From CAINVV01 sp963663005 (lineage in GTDB: Bacteria > Bacteroidota > Bacteroidia > Bacteroidales > Prolixibacteraceae): DNA of 64,000 bases. Location: contig CAXXHH010000015.1 in assembly GCA_963663005.2 (NCBI GenBank), positions 248,001 through 312,000 of the forward strand. Reading direction: 5' to 3'. Positions 7,511 through 19,900 of the stretch are shown here, piece by piece (within the stretch, counting starts at the first letter, position 1; the number at the start of each line of letters is the position of its first letter). The position numbers and the translations under genes were made by a program. The notes beneath the pieces were generated by a model. It was not told the origin of the DNA. It saw only the letters and a program-made list of their open reading frames with translations, and searched no databases.

Positions 7511-9697
7511 ATGGTAATTGAGAATAAAATCACGCTAACAGCAGAGCTACAAAAATATTTTGGTTTTGATCGCTTCAAGGGTCAACAGGAGGAGGTGATT
7601 CAGAGTGTCCTAAGTGGACAAGATACTTTCGTTCTGATGCCTACCGGAGGAGGTAAGTCGTTGTGCTATCAATTGCCGGCATTGCTCCAGGAAGGCACGG
7701 CAATCGTTATTTCACCGCTCATTGCGCTAATGAAAAATCAGGTAGATGCCATAAGAAGTTTTAGTGTTCACGACGGAATCGCGCACTTCCTGAACTCCAG
7801 TCTCACCAAATCGGCCATTCAGAAAGTAAAAGAAGATATAGGTAAAGGGCAAACAAAATTGCTTTACGTCGCACCGGAATCATTGACAAAGCAGGAGAAT
7901 ATTGACTTCCTCAAAACAATCAAAATCTCCTTTTACGCCATCGACGAGGCGCACTGTATTTCGGAATGGGGGCATGACTTTCGCCCGGAATACCGCAGGA
8001 TAAGACCGATCGTTAACGAAATTGGCCAAGCTCCAATCATTGCGCTCACGGCAACAGCGACTCCCAAGGTACAGAGCGATATCCAGAAAAACCTGGGAAT
8101 GCTCAATGCCAACGTTTTCAAATCCTCTTTCAACAGGCCAAACCTTTTTTACGAAGTACGGCCTAAGGTGAAAGCCAAGGATCAAATTATCCGACTATTC
8201 AGAAATAATGTTGGAAAATCGGCTATTATATATTGTCTGAGCCGGAAAAAGGTGGAAGAAATTACCGAACTTCTTCAGGTAAACGGAATTAAAGCGTTGG
8301 CATACCATGCCGGAATGGACTCTGCCACCCGCTCAAATAACCAGGATAAGTTCCTGATGGAAGAGGTTGATGTCATTGTGGCAACTATCGCATTTGGGAT
8401 GGGAATTGACAAGCCAGACGTTCGTTTCGTTGTCCATTATGATATTCCAAAATCTCTGGAGGGCTTCTATCAGGAAACCGGAAGGGCAGGTCGCGATGGT
8501 GGCGACGGACGCTGCATCACTTTCTACAGCTATAAAGACATTCAGAAGCTCGAAAAATTTATGCAGGGGAAGCCCGTTGCTGAACAGGAAATTGGGAAAC
8601 AGCTACTGCTTGATACGGTCGCATTTGCGGAATCTTCGTTGTGCAGACGTACAATTCTGTTGCATTATTTTGGAGAGAAATACATCACTGAAAATTGCGA
8701 ACACTGCGACAACTGTCTGAATCCGAAGGAACTTATCGAAGGAAAAGAGATGGTTACTCTGGCGCTTCAGGCAGTACTTGATGTCAAAGAACAATGCAAG
8801 AGTGAACATCTGGTGAATATTCTTACCGGAAATGAAACTGCTCAGGTGAAATCATTTATGCATAATCAGTTGGAGATTTTTGGTGAGGGAGACGACCATA
8901 AAGATAAATTATGGAATGCCGTCTACCGCCAATGTATCATCGCCGGCTTCCTGACAAAGGATATTGAAAACTACGGGGTCTTAAAAATGACTGAAAAAGG
9001 CAGGGATTATTTGAAAAGTCCGCAGCCTTTTACGATCGTCAAAAACCACGACTATGAGGCTGAAGAGGAGTCTGACGAGGTACCACAAGGCGCCGGAGCC
9101 GTTGGCGATCCTGAACTTTTCTCGATGCTGAAAGACTTGCGGAAAAAAGTTGCCGTCAAGAACAATTTGCCGCCATTCGTAATCTTTCAGGATCCGTCGC
9201 TCTCTGACATGTCGATTCAATATCCCACCACGCTGGACGAACTTCAAAATATTATCGGAGTTGGCCAGGGGAAAGCTCAGCGTTATGGCAAACCATTTGT
9301 TGAACTGATAAAAAAGCACGTCGAGGACAATGGAATAGAGCGTGCGCAGGATTTTGTCGTACGGTCTGTCGCGAATAAGTCGAAGAACAAGGTCTTTATC
9401 ATTCAGAGTATCGACCGCAAATTACCTCTCGACGAGATTGCCGCCGGGAAAGATATGGATATGGATACCCTGTTGACTGAAATCGAGGCTATCGTAAATT
9501 CCGGAACAAAAATCAACCTGGATTACTACATCAACGACGTAATGGATGAAGAACAGATCGCTGATATCTTCAATTATTTTAAGGAAGATGCAGAAACCGA
9601 TTCGATGGAGGAAGCCATTGCCGAATTGGGTGATGATTATGAATTAGGCGAAATCAGACTAATACGTATCAAGTTTTTGGCAGAGATGGGTAATTAA
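7511..9697 (+). CDS. recQ: ATP-dependent DNA helicase RecQ
   Basis: 3'-5' superfamily 2 helicase used in recombination and replication-fork repair. Seen in order: Walker A PTGGGKS (44-50), DEAH box (145-148), motif VI QETGRAGRDG (321-330), the RQC zinc site (Cys378, Cys396, Cys399, Cys402), a winged-helix region, and an HRDC domain at about 533-608. About 120 acidic residues follow HRDC, giving 728 in total against about 610 for E. coli RecQ. This tail resembles the extra helical region of Bacteroidota RecQ proteins and has no recognised function. The stop lies 7 nt from the convergent porV stop. Confidence 0.96.
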   Translation: MVIENKITLTAELQKYFGFDRFKGQQEEVIQSVLSGQDTFVLMPTGGGKSLCYQLPALLQEGTAIVISPLIALMKNQVDAIRSFSVHDGIAHFLNSSLTKSAIQKVKEDIGKGQTKLLYVAPESLTKQENIDFLKTIKISFYAIDEAHCISEWGHDFRPEYRRIRPIVNEIGQAPIIALTATATPKVQSDIQKNLGMLNANVFKSSFNRPNLFYEVRPKVKAKDQIIRLFRNNVGKSAIIYCLSRKKVEEITELLQVNGIKALAYHAGMDSATRSNNQDKFLMEEVDVIVATIAFGMGIDKPDVRFVVHYDIPKSLEGFYQETGRAGRDGGDGRCITFYSYKDIQKLEKFMQGKPVAEQEIGKQLLLDTVAFAESSLCRRTILLHYFGEKYITENCEHCDNCLNPKELIEGKEMVTLALQAVLDVKEQCKSEHLVNILTGNETAQVKSFMHNQLEIFGEGDDHKDKLWNAVYRQCIIAGFLTKDIENYGVLKMTEKGRDYLKSPQPFTIVKNHDYEAEEESDEVPQGAGAVGDPELFSMLKDLRKKVAVKNNLPPFVIFQDPSLSDMSIQYPTTLDELQNIIGVGQGKAQRYGKPFVELIKKHVEDNGIERAQDFVVRSVANKSKNKVFIIQSIDRKLPLDEIAAGKDMDMDTLLTEIEAIVNSGTKINLDYYINDVMDEEQIADIFNYFKEDAETDSMEEAIAELGDDYELGEIRLIRIKFLAEMGN

Positions 9698-9704
9698 ATC
9701 TGTC

Positions 9705-10904
9705 TCACTTTGCGGGCGGCACCACGGGTTCGACTGGCACTGTCTCTTCCTTGACTGCCTTATCCTTCCGGAATTTCCCCAGATCGAAAAGCAAGGTGAA
9801 GCGCATCGTATTTGCCAGCGGATTATTCTGGTTAACCGGGATAAGGTAGGCAACATCAACTGAGCAGATGTTCATCTTCACCCCCAAACCGGCGGAAAAG
9901 AATTTGCGGTTGCCTTTGTACTGACTCTCGTTGAAATAACCGGTCCGAACCGCAAACTTCTGGCTGTACCAGTATTCCACACCCGCTGAGATTTTAATCT
10001 CCCTGAGCTCCTCGCTCATACCTCCCGGAGCATCAGTGAAGGAGGAGAAAATACCGCTGATCGGGTGTTTATCCGGATCATTAGTCCCCAATCCGGGCTG
10101 AGGAGTAGGCACCATCAATTTGTTAAAATCCAACGAGAAAGCGAACGAATTGGCCGTATTGATCTCCGTTGTGTACGTGGCACCCAGCTTCATATTGGCT
10201 GGCAGAAGTTCTTTATGGCTGCCGTTATCGTAAGAGATCCTCGAGCCAATGTTCGAGAGATTGATCCCTGCCGCAAAGCTCTTCTTGTTATTATCCGTGC
10301 TTAGCTCCTTGCGGTAGTAAAAAGATACATCACTTGCAAACGCATTGCCCGGGACATACATATCTGAGCCGATTCCACCTGAGAGATCCGAACGAATATA
10401 GCGCAACGCCACGCTCCCTGAGAAGTTCTCCGAAAGCTTACGTGAGTAACTCACATCCAGTGCAAACTCATTGGGTTTGACTGATGCAAGACTGGTACCA
10501 TTCTGATCCGTAAGCTGTATCTCACCGATAGAGAAATAGCGCAACGATGCCCCCAGTGTCTGGTTATTTTTGAGTTTCATGTAACCCGAAAGGTAGGCCA
10601 GGTTCATGTCATTGAATAGCTGTTTGAGCCAGGGCGTAAACGAAATAGCCACGCCAAATTGCTGATCTATAAAAGCCAGCTTCGAGGGGTTCCAGTATTG
10701 TGCGTTGGCATCGGCCGATGTGGCCACACCAACATCGCCCATCGCACCATGGCGTGAGTCGGGCGTTATGCTCAAAAATGGCACGGCAGTGGTAATGGGA
10801 TTATACATATTCTCTGTCGAGTTTTGCGCCGAGAGCCCCGTCGGATATGCCAATCGCATTAACACTATTATCAAAACTACTTTGAATCGAAAGATCTTGT
10901 TCAT
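9705..10904 (-). CDS. porV: type IX secretion outer-membrane protein PorV
   Basis: Outer-membrane beta-barrel of the FadL-like PorV family, which in Porphyromonas and Flavobacterium carries cargo from the T9SS translocon to the attachment complex. Seen: a signal peptide ending LSAQ (about residue 27), the PorV hallmark NPITTAVPFL followed by PDSRHGAMGDVGVATS and YWNPSKLAF, then repeated amphipathic strands to a barrel-type end before a proline-rich tail (PVEPVVPPAK). Length 399 is normal. The usual neighbour PorU is absent; instead the gene follows a giant T9SS cargo by 67 nt on the same strand. It may be the only PorV or a second, cargo-dedicated copy. Confidence 0.88.
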   Translation of the reverse strand: MNKIFRFKVVLIIVLMRLAYPTGLSAQNSTENMYNPITTAVPFLSITPDSRHGAMGDVGVATSADANAQYWNPSKLAFIDQQFGVAISFTPWLKQLFNDMNLAYLSGYMKLKNNQTLGASLRYFSIGEIQLTDQNGTSLASVKPNEFALDVSYSRKLSENFSGSVALRYIRSDLSGGIGSDMYVPGNAFASDVSFYYRKELSTDNNKKSFAAGINLSNIGSRISYDNGSHKELLPANMKLGATYTTEINTANSFAFSLDFNKLMVPTPQPGLGTNDPDKHPISGIFSSFTDAPGGMSEELREIKISAGVEYWYSQKFAVRTGYFNESQYKGNRKFFSAGLGVKMNICSVDVAYLIPVNQNNPLANTMRFTLLFDLGKFRKDKAVKEETVPVEPVVPPAK

Positions 10905-10971
10905 ATGGTCAATTTTTATTTTGCTGACTTTTTCTGTGTTGATAGAAGAATTACTTTACCTCTTCACACCA

Positions 10972-13900
10972 CTATTTATTGATATTGAATTTTTTAATCA
11001 CATTTCCATCCTTACTTCGGAAGATGATTGAATAGACACCTGTTGGGGTATTTGGGAGGTTGATTTCCTGCGTGTACTCTCCGTTTACCATTACCCCGGG
11101 CAATTCATAGATCTTTTGTCCAAGCTGGTCATAGACCACAATGGTGAATTCCTGCTCGTCAGGGGTCTTGATATTGATGGTGAAGAGTCCGTGGTTAGGC
11201 ACCGGATACACATTATACAGGTTATCCTCTCCCACCTTGAGTCTGTAAAGTACGTTGGAGAGCTCAGAACTGCAGCCGTTAAGAATTACCTGTGTCCAGT
11301 ACCAGCCGTTTCCGGTCGGTGTCAATGACTGCGATGTTGCGCCATCCACAGCTGTTCCGACTCCACCTTTGACTGCACTGTAGTACCATTGGTTGCCCTG
11401 CGCCGAACTGCTCATCAGGGCTGTACCCTGAACAATAACAACCGGGGTAGCCGGGATAGGATTGACCGTCAAAGTGTAGGATGGGGAGGTTGCTCCTGCC
11501 CCACAACCGTTTGTGCCGTATACCGTGATCTGGCTGGTGATAGCTAGATCGGAGAGATCGAGTACAATGCTCCGGGTTCCGGCGCCAGATACGATGGTTG
11601 AACCAACAGGGATACTCCATGTGTAGCTTATTGCTTCCGCGATAGGAGCGACAGAGAATATGAGACCCTTGGCTCCGGAGCATACTGCAGCCGGACCAGT
11701 AATCGATCCTGCAGCCGCTACCCGCGGCAATAGTGTTACAGACTTGCTTGAACTGCTGCCATTTCCACAATCATTGCTGCCATAAACCGTCACCGCTCCA
11801 GAGGTAGCTGTATTGCTGAAGTTGACCGTGATGCTGGCCGTTCCTGCTCCTGCAGCAATGGTGGCTCCCGCCGGAACGCTCCAGGTATAGGTTGTGGCAT
11901 TTCCGATTGGTGCAACGGAATAAACAATACCCTGCGATCCTGTGCATAGAGAGGTGCTGCCAGAGATGGCTCCTGCACTACCCACCAGAGGATTAACCCG
12001 AACATTGATAGTACGTGCCGCTGTTGGAGTGCAGCCATTTTGATTGGTATAGCTGACGCTAACAGTTTGCGCACCGGCCTCATTCCACGTGACTCTGATC
12101 TGGTTCGTGCCTGCTCCTGAAGAGATTGTTCCTCCCTGTGAGATGGCCCAGACGTAAGAATTCATGCCAGCCTCAGTGGTGTAGGTTATTCCGGTAGATC
12201 CGGCGCAGACCAGAGTACTTCCTGAAAGTGTAACCACTGGCAGATCAAAGATCGTAGCCATCGTATTTGCCTCTGTATTTATCAGCACATAATTGGTCGC
12301 TTTTGATCCTGAGAGAGATAGCGCAGAAGCCTTGACTACCTTTCCTGCTCCGGCTCCCGGATTCTCAAAAGCGATATTTCCGACGACCAGAAAGACCTGA
12401 TCCGGAGCAATCACTCCACTGAGCAATTTATCCTTCACAGTGGCTGCTGTTGTGCCATCAAAACATTTGTCAGCAGATGTTACTGAAGCTGTTACAGCTT
12501 TTGGTGTAATGTCAAAATTGGCACTTCTATATTGGAAATCATAGTTCTGTGCGACGCCACCTGAAACAGTAATGGCTCCGGCATGAACTCCGACATCGCT
12601 GGTGGAAGTCACTGTTGTATTTACGATTGGCGGAGTAGTCAGAACATTCTGATTTTCCCCATTTGTCCATCCGCTGTAGGTAAAAGTAAGCTCCGGATTG
12701 ACTGAGCCGTAGACTTTGGTCTTGGCTTGAGCAGCAACCGTGAGGACGGCTTTCGTAACCACAAAATCGGCAGAGTAATAAATAAATTTATAGTTCTCAT
12801 CTTCACCCCCGCTTACAGTTATGTCATCGACATAAATATCCGCCCTTGAATCGGTGGTGACAGTGGTGCTGATTGTCGGTTGGACTGAAAGCACGCTGCT
12901 GTTTTCCTGATTTTGCCATCCACTATAAGTAAATGTCAGCACCGGATTGACCGAGCCGTAAGCTTTAACTTTGGTTTCCGCAGCGACGGTAAGCGTAGCC
13001 TTCACAACTGTGAAATCGGCAGTCACAAACGCAAAGTTATAATTCTCATCTGTAGCCCCACTGACGGTGATGGCATCCGGATAAACACCAACTGCTGAAG
13101 CGGTTGTTACGGTCGTAGTGATTATCGGCTTGGTGGTAAGCACACTACTATCATCCTGACCCTGCCATCCATTATAAGTAACGGTCAGTTCCGGATTGGC
13201 AGCGCCGTAGGTCTTGGTCTTTTGATCGGCCTTGATGGTAAGCCTCCTTTTATTAATCGACCCGGTCAACTCAGGCTGTGTAAGACGATAATTACCCGCA
13301 TCAGCTCCGGTAAGACTCATTGCTGAAGTTACCCTCTTTCCACTGCCTGCGTTAGCATTGTCAAAGGATCCCGTTTCTGCATTTGCCAGGGAAACATCAT
13401 CTGGTGCAAGAACACCTGCCAGTGTTGAACCAGACAGAACAGCATCAGTATTGGCATCATAACCTTTCGGGTTCACTGTTGTTGAATTAACAGTGAGTTC
13501 CCTTGCGGTGATCTCACCACTTAGAACCGGCTGCACAAGCACATAATTTGCCGCATCTGCCCCCGACAGCGTCATGGCCGTAGATACCCCAACGGTCATT
13601 CCGGCTGATGCCAGATCAAAAATCCCTGTGGATGAATTTTCAAGGGTTACGACATCCGGACTGACTATGCCAGTTAACGTAGCACCTGTAACAACAGCAT
13701 CTGTATTTCGATCGTAGACTTTCGTGGTAACCCGTGCATTGACTACCGAAACTTCCTTGGCTGTGATGTCACCTGAAATCACGGGCTGCACAATCGTATA
13801 ATTGCCGGAATTAGTACCAGAAATAGACATAGAAGTCGAAACTAAGATATTGCTTCCTACTTTCGGACTTGCAAAGACACCTGCCGATGCGTGATCCAGG

Positions 13901-16900
13901 CTGACAATTTCATTCTCGAGTACGCCTGACAAGGTCGCCCCTGTAATTTCGGCATCGGTATTCCCATCATATGGTTTCGTGGTAACGAGGGCGCCTGTTA
14001 CCGCCAATTCCTTGGCGATAATATTTCCCCTTATTTCAGGTTGTGTAAGCGTGTAATTGCTTGCGCCTGAACCGGAAATAGTCATTGCCGTAGTCACCGG
14101 AATCGCTGTTCCCTTAGCAGATTGCGCAAAAACGCCGGAAGTTGCATTTTCGAGGACCACCTCGTCCGAACCAACTACTCCGCTTAACGTGGCGCCTGTA
14201 ATGGTTGCATCAGTATTTCCGTCATATTGTTTGGATGTTACTGTTGAGCCTGTCACGGTCAATTCTTTGGCTGTGACGGTTAACAATCCATAATCAAACA
14301 AAATAGAGTAATTACTCAACCCCGAACCACTTGCATTTGAACCGGTGATGTAGTATGGAGATCCTCCAACGGAAGCCGTTGAAATACCTCCATCACTAGC
14401 AGTGGTGATGCTCGTGACAGCATCTCCGCTTACGAGTCCGGTGACCGTAAAATCAGCCGGATAATCGCCGGTAAATGCAAAAGTCTGACCATAAATTTTG
14501 CTCTTATTAGTCGGCTTGACAGTGAGCTCCTTGGTAGTAACAGTCAGTCCGCCATCGGTATAACTGAATGAATAGTTGGAAAGACCAGTTCCTTCCGCTG
14601 CAGAAGCAGTGATGGCATATGGAGTAGATGAAGCAAGCGCTGAAGCTGTTGCTCCGGAACTCTCCAATCTGATCCTGGTCAAGATATCGCCGTTTACCAA
14701 TCCGGTAACAGTAAAGTCGGAAGACGGATAGGCACCATTAAAGGTAGCCACCGATCCGTACACTTTTGACCTGTCGGCCGCAATGATAGAAAGCTGCTTT
14801 TGATCAACGACGAGCGATCCGGCAATGTAGGAGATATCGTAGTTGCTCAGGCCCGAACCTTCCGCATTAGAAACAGTAATCGAATATGGAGAATCTGCAA
14901 CAGAAGCTGTGGCTGCCGCCCCGGCGCAAGTATAACTAACTGTAGGCCTGGCATCACCAGATACAAGTCCGCTGATAGAATAGCTGAAATTAGAGAATGT
15001 AGTTCCGTACGTCTTGGTTTTGTTGGTTGCCGTAATTACCAAACCTTTGGCACTTATCGCTCCAGTTGGCGCTGGCTGTGAAAGTGTGTAATTAGCGGCG
15101 TCTGTCCCCGATATTGCCATGGAAGTGGTGACAGGTTTTCCGGTACCAACATTTGCATTATCGAACGAACCGGAAGTTTTATTTCCAAGCGTAACAATAT
15201 CTCCGCTGATTACGCCAGAAAGCACAGCCCCGGTAATGGTTGCCGTCGTATTCCCATTGTAAATTTTAGTGGTTACACTTGCACCGGTAACGGTGAGTTC
15301 TTTCGGAGTAATTGATCCTTTCAGTGCGGGCTGGGCAAGTGTGTAGTTTCCTGCTTTAGCACCTGAAATTGTCATTGGAGCGGCGGTAACTGTAATCTCT
15401 GTTCCCACCGTTGACTGCGCAAACGTGCCGGATGTGGCATTCCCAAGGTTGACCTCATCGCCCGAGATCTTTCCTGATAAGGTGGCTCCTGAAATCGTTG
15501 CCACAGTGTTCTTATCATAGACTTTTGAAGTAACGGTTGCACCGGTCACAGTAAGCTCCTTTTGTGTAATGTTACCGGTAAGGGTAGGTTGAGTCAGACT
15601 ATAATTGGATGCCATGGTTCCCGTTAGTGTCAAAGCAGGGGTAACTGTAATACCTGATCCTACAGTAGTTTGGGCGAATGTACCAGTCTTCGTAGCAGAG
15701 AGGGTTACATTATCTGCTCCGATAACTCCTATAACTCCCACTAGGGTTCCACCGGTGATGGCAGCATTGGTGTTTCCGTCATAGATTTTGGAAGTGACCG
15801 ATGCCTCTTCTACCGTGAGGGGTTTTGCGGTAATACTACCAGAAAGTGTGGGCTGGATCAGGGTATATTTGTCAGCGTTGGCACCCCCTAGCGTCATACT
15901 CGTTGTAACAGAAATATCGGTCCCGACAGTAGTTTGGGCAAAGCTACCCGAAGTTGCATTGGCAAGGGTTACAACGTCAGAACCAACAATCCCGGATAAG
16001 GTGGCACCCGTAATCGTGGCGCTGGTATTCCCATCATATTGTTTCGTGGTAACCGCAGCGCCGGTAACGGTTAACTCCTTTTTGCCAATCGTCAGCGTAG
16101 CCGTATTTGTAGCCGACAGGTAATTATCATCCGCCGCTTGTGTGGCTGTGATAACAGATGTTCCAAGGGCTTTTACCGTTATGGTTGTGCCATTTCCTGC
16201 GACCGACGCCACATCAGTTGAGGCGCTGGAAAAACTGAAAGCGCCCGTGCTTGGTGAGGTTGGATTTGGTCCCGACAAAGGCATATCAAATGAAGCATCC
16301 CCGTATGACTTGGAAAAATTCACAAATGTGATCGTTGGGGTTCCCTTCCCTATTGTGAGACTCTGATCAACACTTGCTGCTTCATTCCAATTAGTATTCC
16401 CTGCCTGACTGGCTGTGATCGTACATTTCCCGGCATTGTGAATGGTAATAGTAGCCCCGTTTGTACCCGAGCAAGAGGCAATTGTTGCATCCGAGCTGGT
16501 AAAGGTTACCGGCAAATTTGAACCTCCGCCGGTGGCATCAACAGTGAAGTCTGCGCCTCCGTATGTCCTATCAGATAAAGCATTAAAGGTAATTAGCTGG
16601 TTGCCCTTTGTTACATCGAAACTCTGCGTGACATTCGTAGCGGCCTCATAATTGGCATTTCCGGCCTGACTGGCTACAAAAGTCAGTGTACCTATTCCCG
16701 CAACTCCGGTAAGTGAGTAGCTTCCTGCACTGACAAAACTAAAGGTCGCCGGAGCCGTGCTGCTTGCATCTTTTGTAATAGTCACAGCAAGACCCGAATT
16801 CGAGGTGGCCGTTATTGAGAGTGAAGTAGCGATAAATGTGTTCAGTTTAGCAGTCGTAGGCACCGAAAGAGTGATTTTCTGCCGGGCTTTGGCAACTGTC

Positions 16901-19900
16901 AAAGTAGCCGATGTACTTGCTGCGGCGTAAGGAGTCGATGCTGCCTGATTGGCAGTAATGGTGGTTTCCCCGGCTCCGACAATGGTCACCGTATTACCTG
17001 AAATCGTTGCAACGCTGGTGTTACTGCTGACATACGAGAATGCCCCGCTGCCCGCTGAAGTCGGATTCTTTAATTCAAAAGCAGCATCCCCGTACGTCTT
17101 ATTGATATTGGAGAAGGTTCCAAGGACGAAGGGGGTAAAGCTCACCTGACTTCCATAGACAGTACCATCAGAATTGGTGGCATACGCACGAACGTAATAT
17201 TTTGTGCCGGTGGTCAGTGCGGTGATGGAGGAGGTAAATGAGCCTGAGCCGCTGCCATTGGATGTATGAGCTCCCGCTATGGTAGGCGATTCGGTTGTGC
17301 TCCAGCAAATGCCTCGTTCGGTGATGCTTGCTGCACCAGTTCCCGACAGCGTGCCCCCTCCACTTGCCGTGGTGGAGCCAATCCCGGTAATGGTGGTTGT
17401 AGCCAGGCTAAAAATATCTACCTCTGCCGCGGCGCTGTAGGCCAATGCACAATTATTACTGTTTATAGCGGCACGATACCAAGTGTTGGCGCTCAGAGCC
17501 GGTGTAGTGTAAGTCGACGTCGTAGAGCCACTGCCGCCGGTCACACTTGCCCAACCACTGGTACCATCGGCAGATTGCTGCCATTGAATGGTTCCGTTAT
17601 TTCCGATCAACGATATGGTTGTTGTGCTGCCCGAAAGTACTGAAGTTAAAGCAGCTGTCGCCGCACCCCCGATAGAAGCTTGCAAAACAGTGATCTTCAC
17701 CACATTTGATTCTGCGGCGCCAGACCAATCGTCGTTACATAAAACCCGGGATAAACGTTTGTACCAAGTCGTCATAGTTAATGTTCCAGGCGAATAGGCT
17801 GTCGAATTGCTGGAAGAAATATCGTACCAGTCGGTTCCATCGGTAGACCATTGCCACTTATATTCGAGGGTTCCTGTTTGGCCACTTGCAGCCGAAATAC
17901 TGGTCAACCCGGCTGGACTGAGATTTCCGCAAATCGTTTGGGCAGAGCCTATGGTACCTCCTGAAGTTGGATTGGCACAGGCACCCTGGTTGAACCGCAA
18001 GGAGGTTTCATCAAATCTCGGACCATACTGTCCAAGCCAATTGGAGCTAGAGTTTGCATAAATTGTATATCGAATCTTTCTTACACCAGTAGGATAGCCT
18101 GAAATAAGAATTTTCTTGGGGGTCCATGAGAGATTTGCTGCCAGTGTTTCATTGAATATATCATAGTAATTGCCCAATACCGCACCAGAGCCATTGAGGA
18201 GTTCCACCCGAATATAGGCTGGTCCACCAAAACCTGAATATGTCTTTACAAACGCACCCGCGTCAATTGGAACGCATTTATCCAACTGTACATCAGTATA
18301 ACCTTTCGTAGACAAAACGACTTCCTGCTTCAAATTTCCTACATTATAGGAACTTGCCCAATACTTGTTTCCACGGTAGGCGTCACCAGAATAGATCGCC
18401 CAACCAGATCCTCCATCAGTGCGGGTCCAATTGTCGAAGTCAGTTTCAGCCCCGGGGTTGTCGAGCAAATTTTTGTCTACTGCCGAGGTGAAAGTTACTT
18501 CCTCTCCATAAACAGTGCCCACAGAATTAGTAGCAAAAGCTTTGACGTAATAGGTCGTTGAGGGCGCCAGATCTGATAAGTAGGCAATGAACGCTCCGGT
18601 TGAAGTAGCGGTCCCCTTGCTTGTTTTGCTGTCGGAGATCGTCGGATTGGTACTAGTACTCCAGCAAACGCCATAGGCAGTAGGATTGGGAAATCCCAGG
18701 TTTGTGATATTTCCGTTTCCAGCGGCGGCGATGTCCGCGATGGCCGAAACTGCTTGTGTGGTAACGGTCGGAGCGTACCCGATAACGATATCTTTATTCG
18801 CTCCCAGCGATCCTGTCGCTCCCGGAGTAGGTAACGTCCGGGTAGCAGGATTGGTTCCTGCATCTGCAATTGTACCTCCGTTAAGAGTCAAAGCAGTAGC
18901 GGACGAATAATCCAGATCGGCACTCGTTTCGCCCGAGGCGACAGTATAACTGAAGGTAAGAGCAGTGGTGCTGCTTCCAGAGGTGTAGCTCGCCGATCCG
19001 CCACTGTTTAATGCTAGTTTGGGTGTGCCTGTAACGACAACAGCCTCCGAGAAAGTGACAACAATAGAAACGACATCAGCGGGTTTATATGTGCCATTGG
19101 CAGTGGTAGAGTTTACGGATGAAATGGTTGGAATCGTGGCATCAACCAAGACTCCTGTAGTACTGCCTACGCTGTTAAGGGTAAGCACTGCATTATTACC
19201 GGCTGCATCTTTTAGCGTGCCACTATTTGCCACGATTGAACTGCCAAGTGAAATTCCATTGGAATCTTTATTACCAGAAGCAACTGTGTATCTGAATGTC
19301 AGACTGGCTGTTCCCGAACCACTCATGTAGGTGGCAGAGGCACTTCCGCTATCCATTGTAACAGAGATATAAGGCGTTCCACCTGAAGTTACAACTCTGA
19401 CAGCCTCATTGAAGGTAACGGTAAAATCAAGGTTCTGACCTTCAATATAGATGGCATTTGTTGGGACAGATACGGATGTCACTGCCGGGGAATTTCCATC
19501 AATCAGGACATTGGTCATGGAACTGATATTATTCAAAACCAATTTAGCAGGCTGGTTGTCTGAATTAAGAATCGTCCCGGAGTTCAATGTAACAGATGAT
19601 CCGAGCGTTATGCCGTTTATGTCTGAATCGCCCGAAACTACTGTGTAACTGAATACCGGACTGGAAGTCCCGGATCCACTGTAATAGGAGGCTCTTTTCG
19701 CACCGGAATCAAGTGTCAGATCCAGAAAAGGTGTACCACTGATGGTTACCGGATCAGAGTAGTTTACTGTGAAGTAGATAGTCTGTCCGATGGCATATGT
19801 TTTTTCCTCGGCAACTGTAACTGAGGTCACCTCAGGCAGAGCCTTGATTTTCAACTCAGCTTCTTCGGAATACTCCGTTTCGCACACGCCACTCCGGACA

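Noticed and set aside
11790..12083. Frameshifted or pseudogene segments in the giant genes
   Set aside because: The main frames are continuous over 11 and 13 kb with intact domain borders; the competing frames are short.
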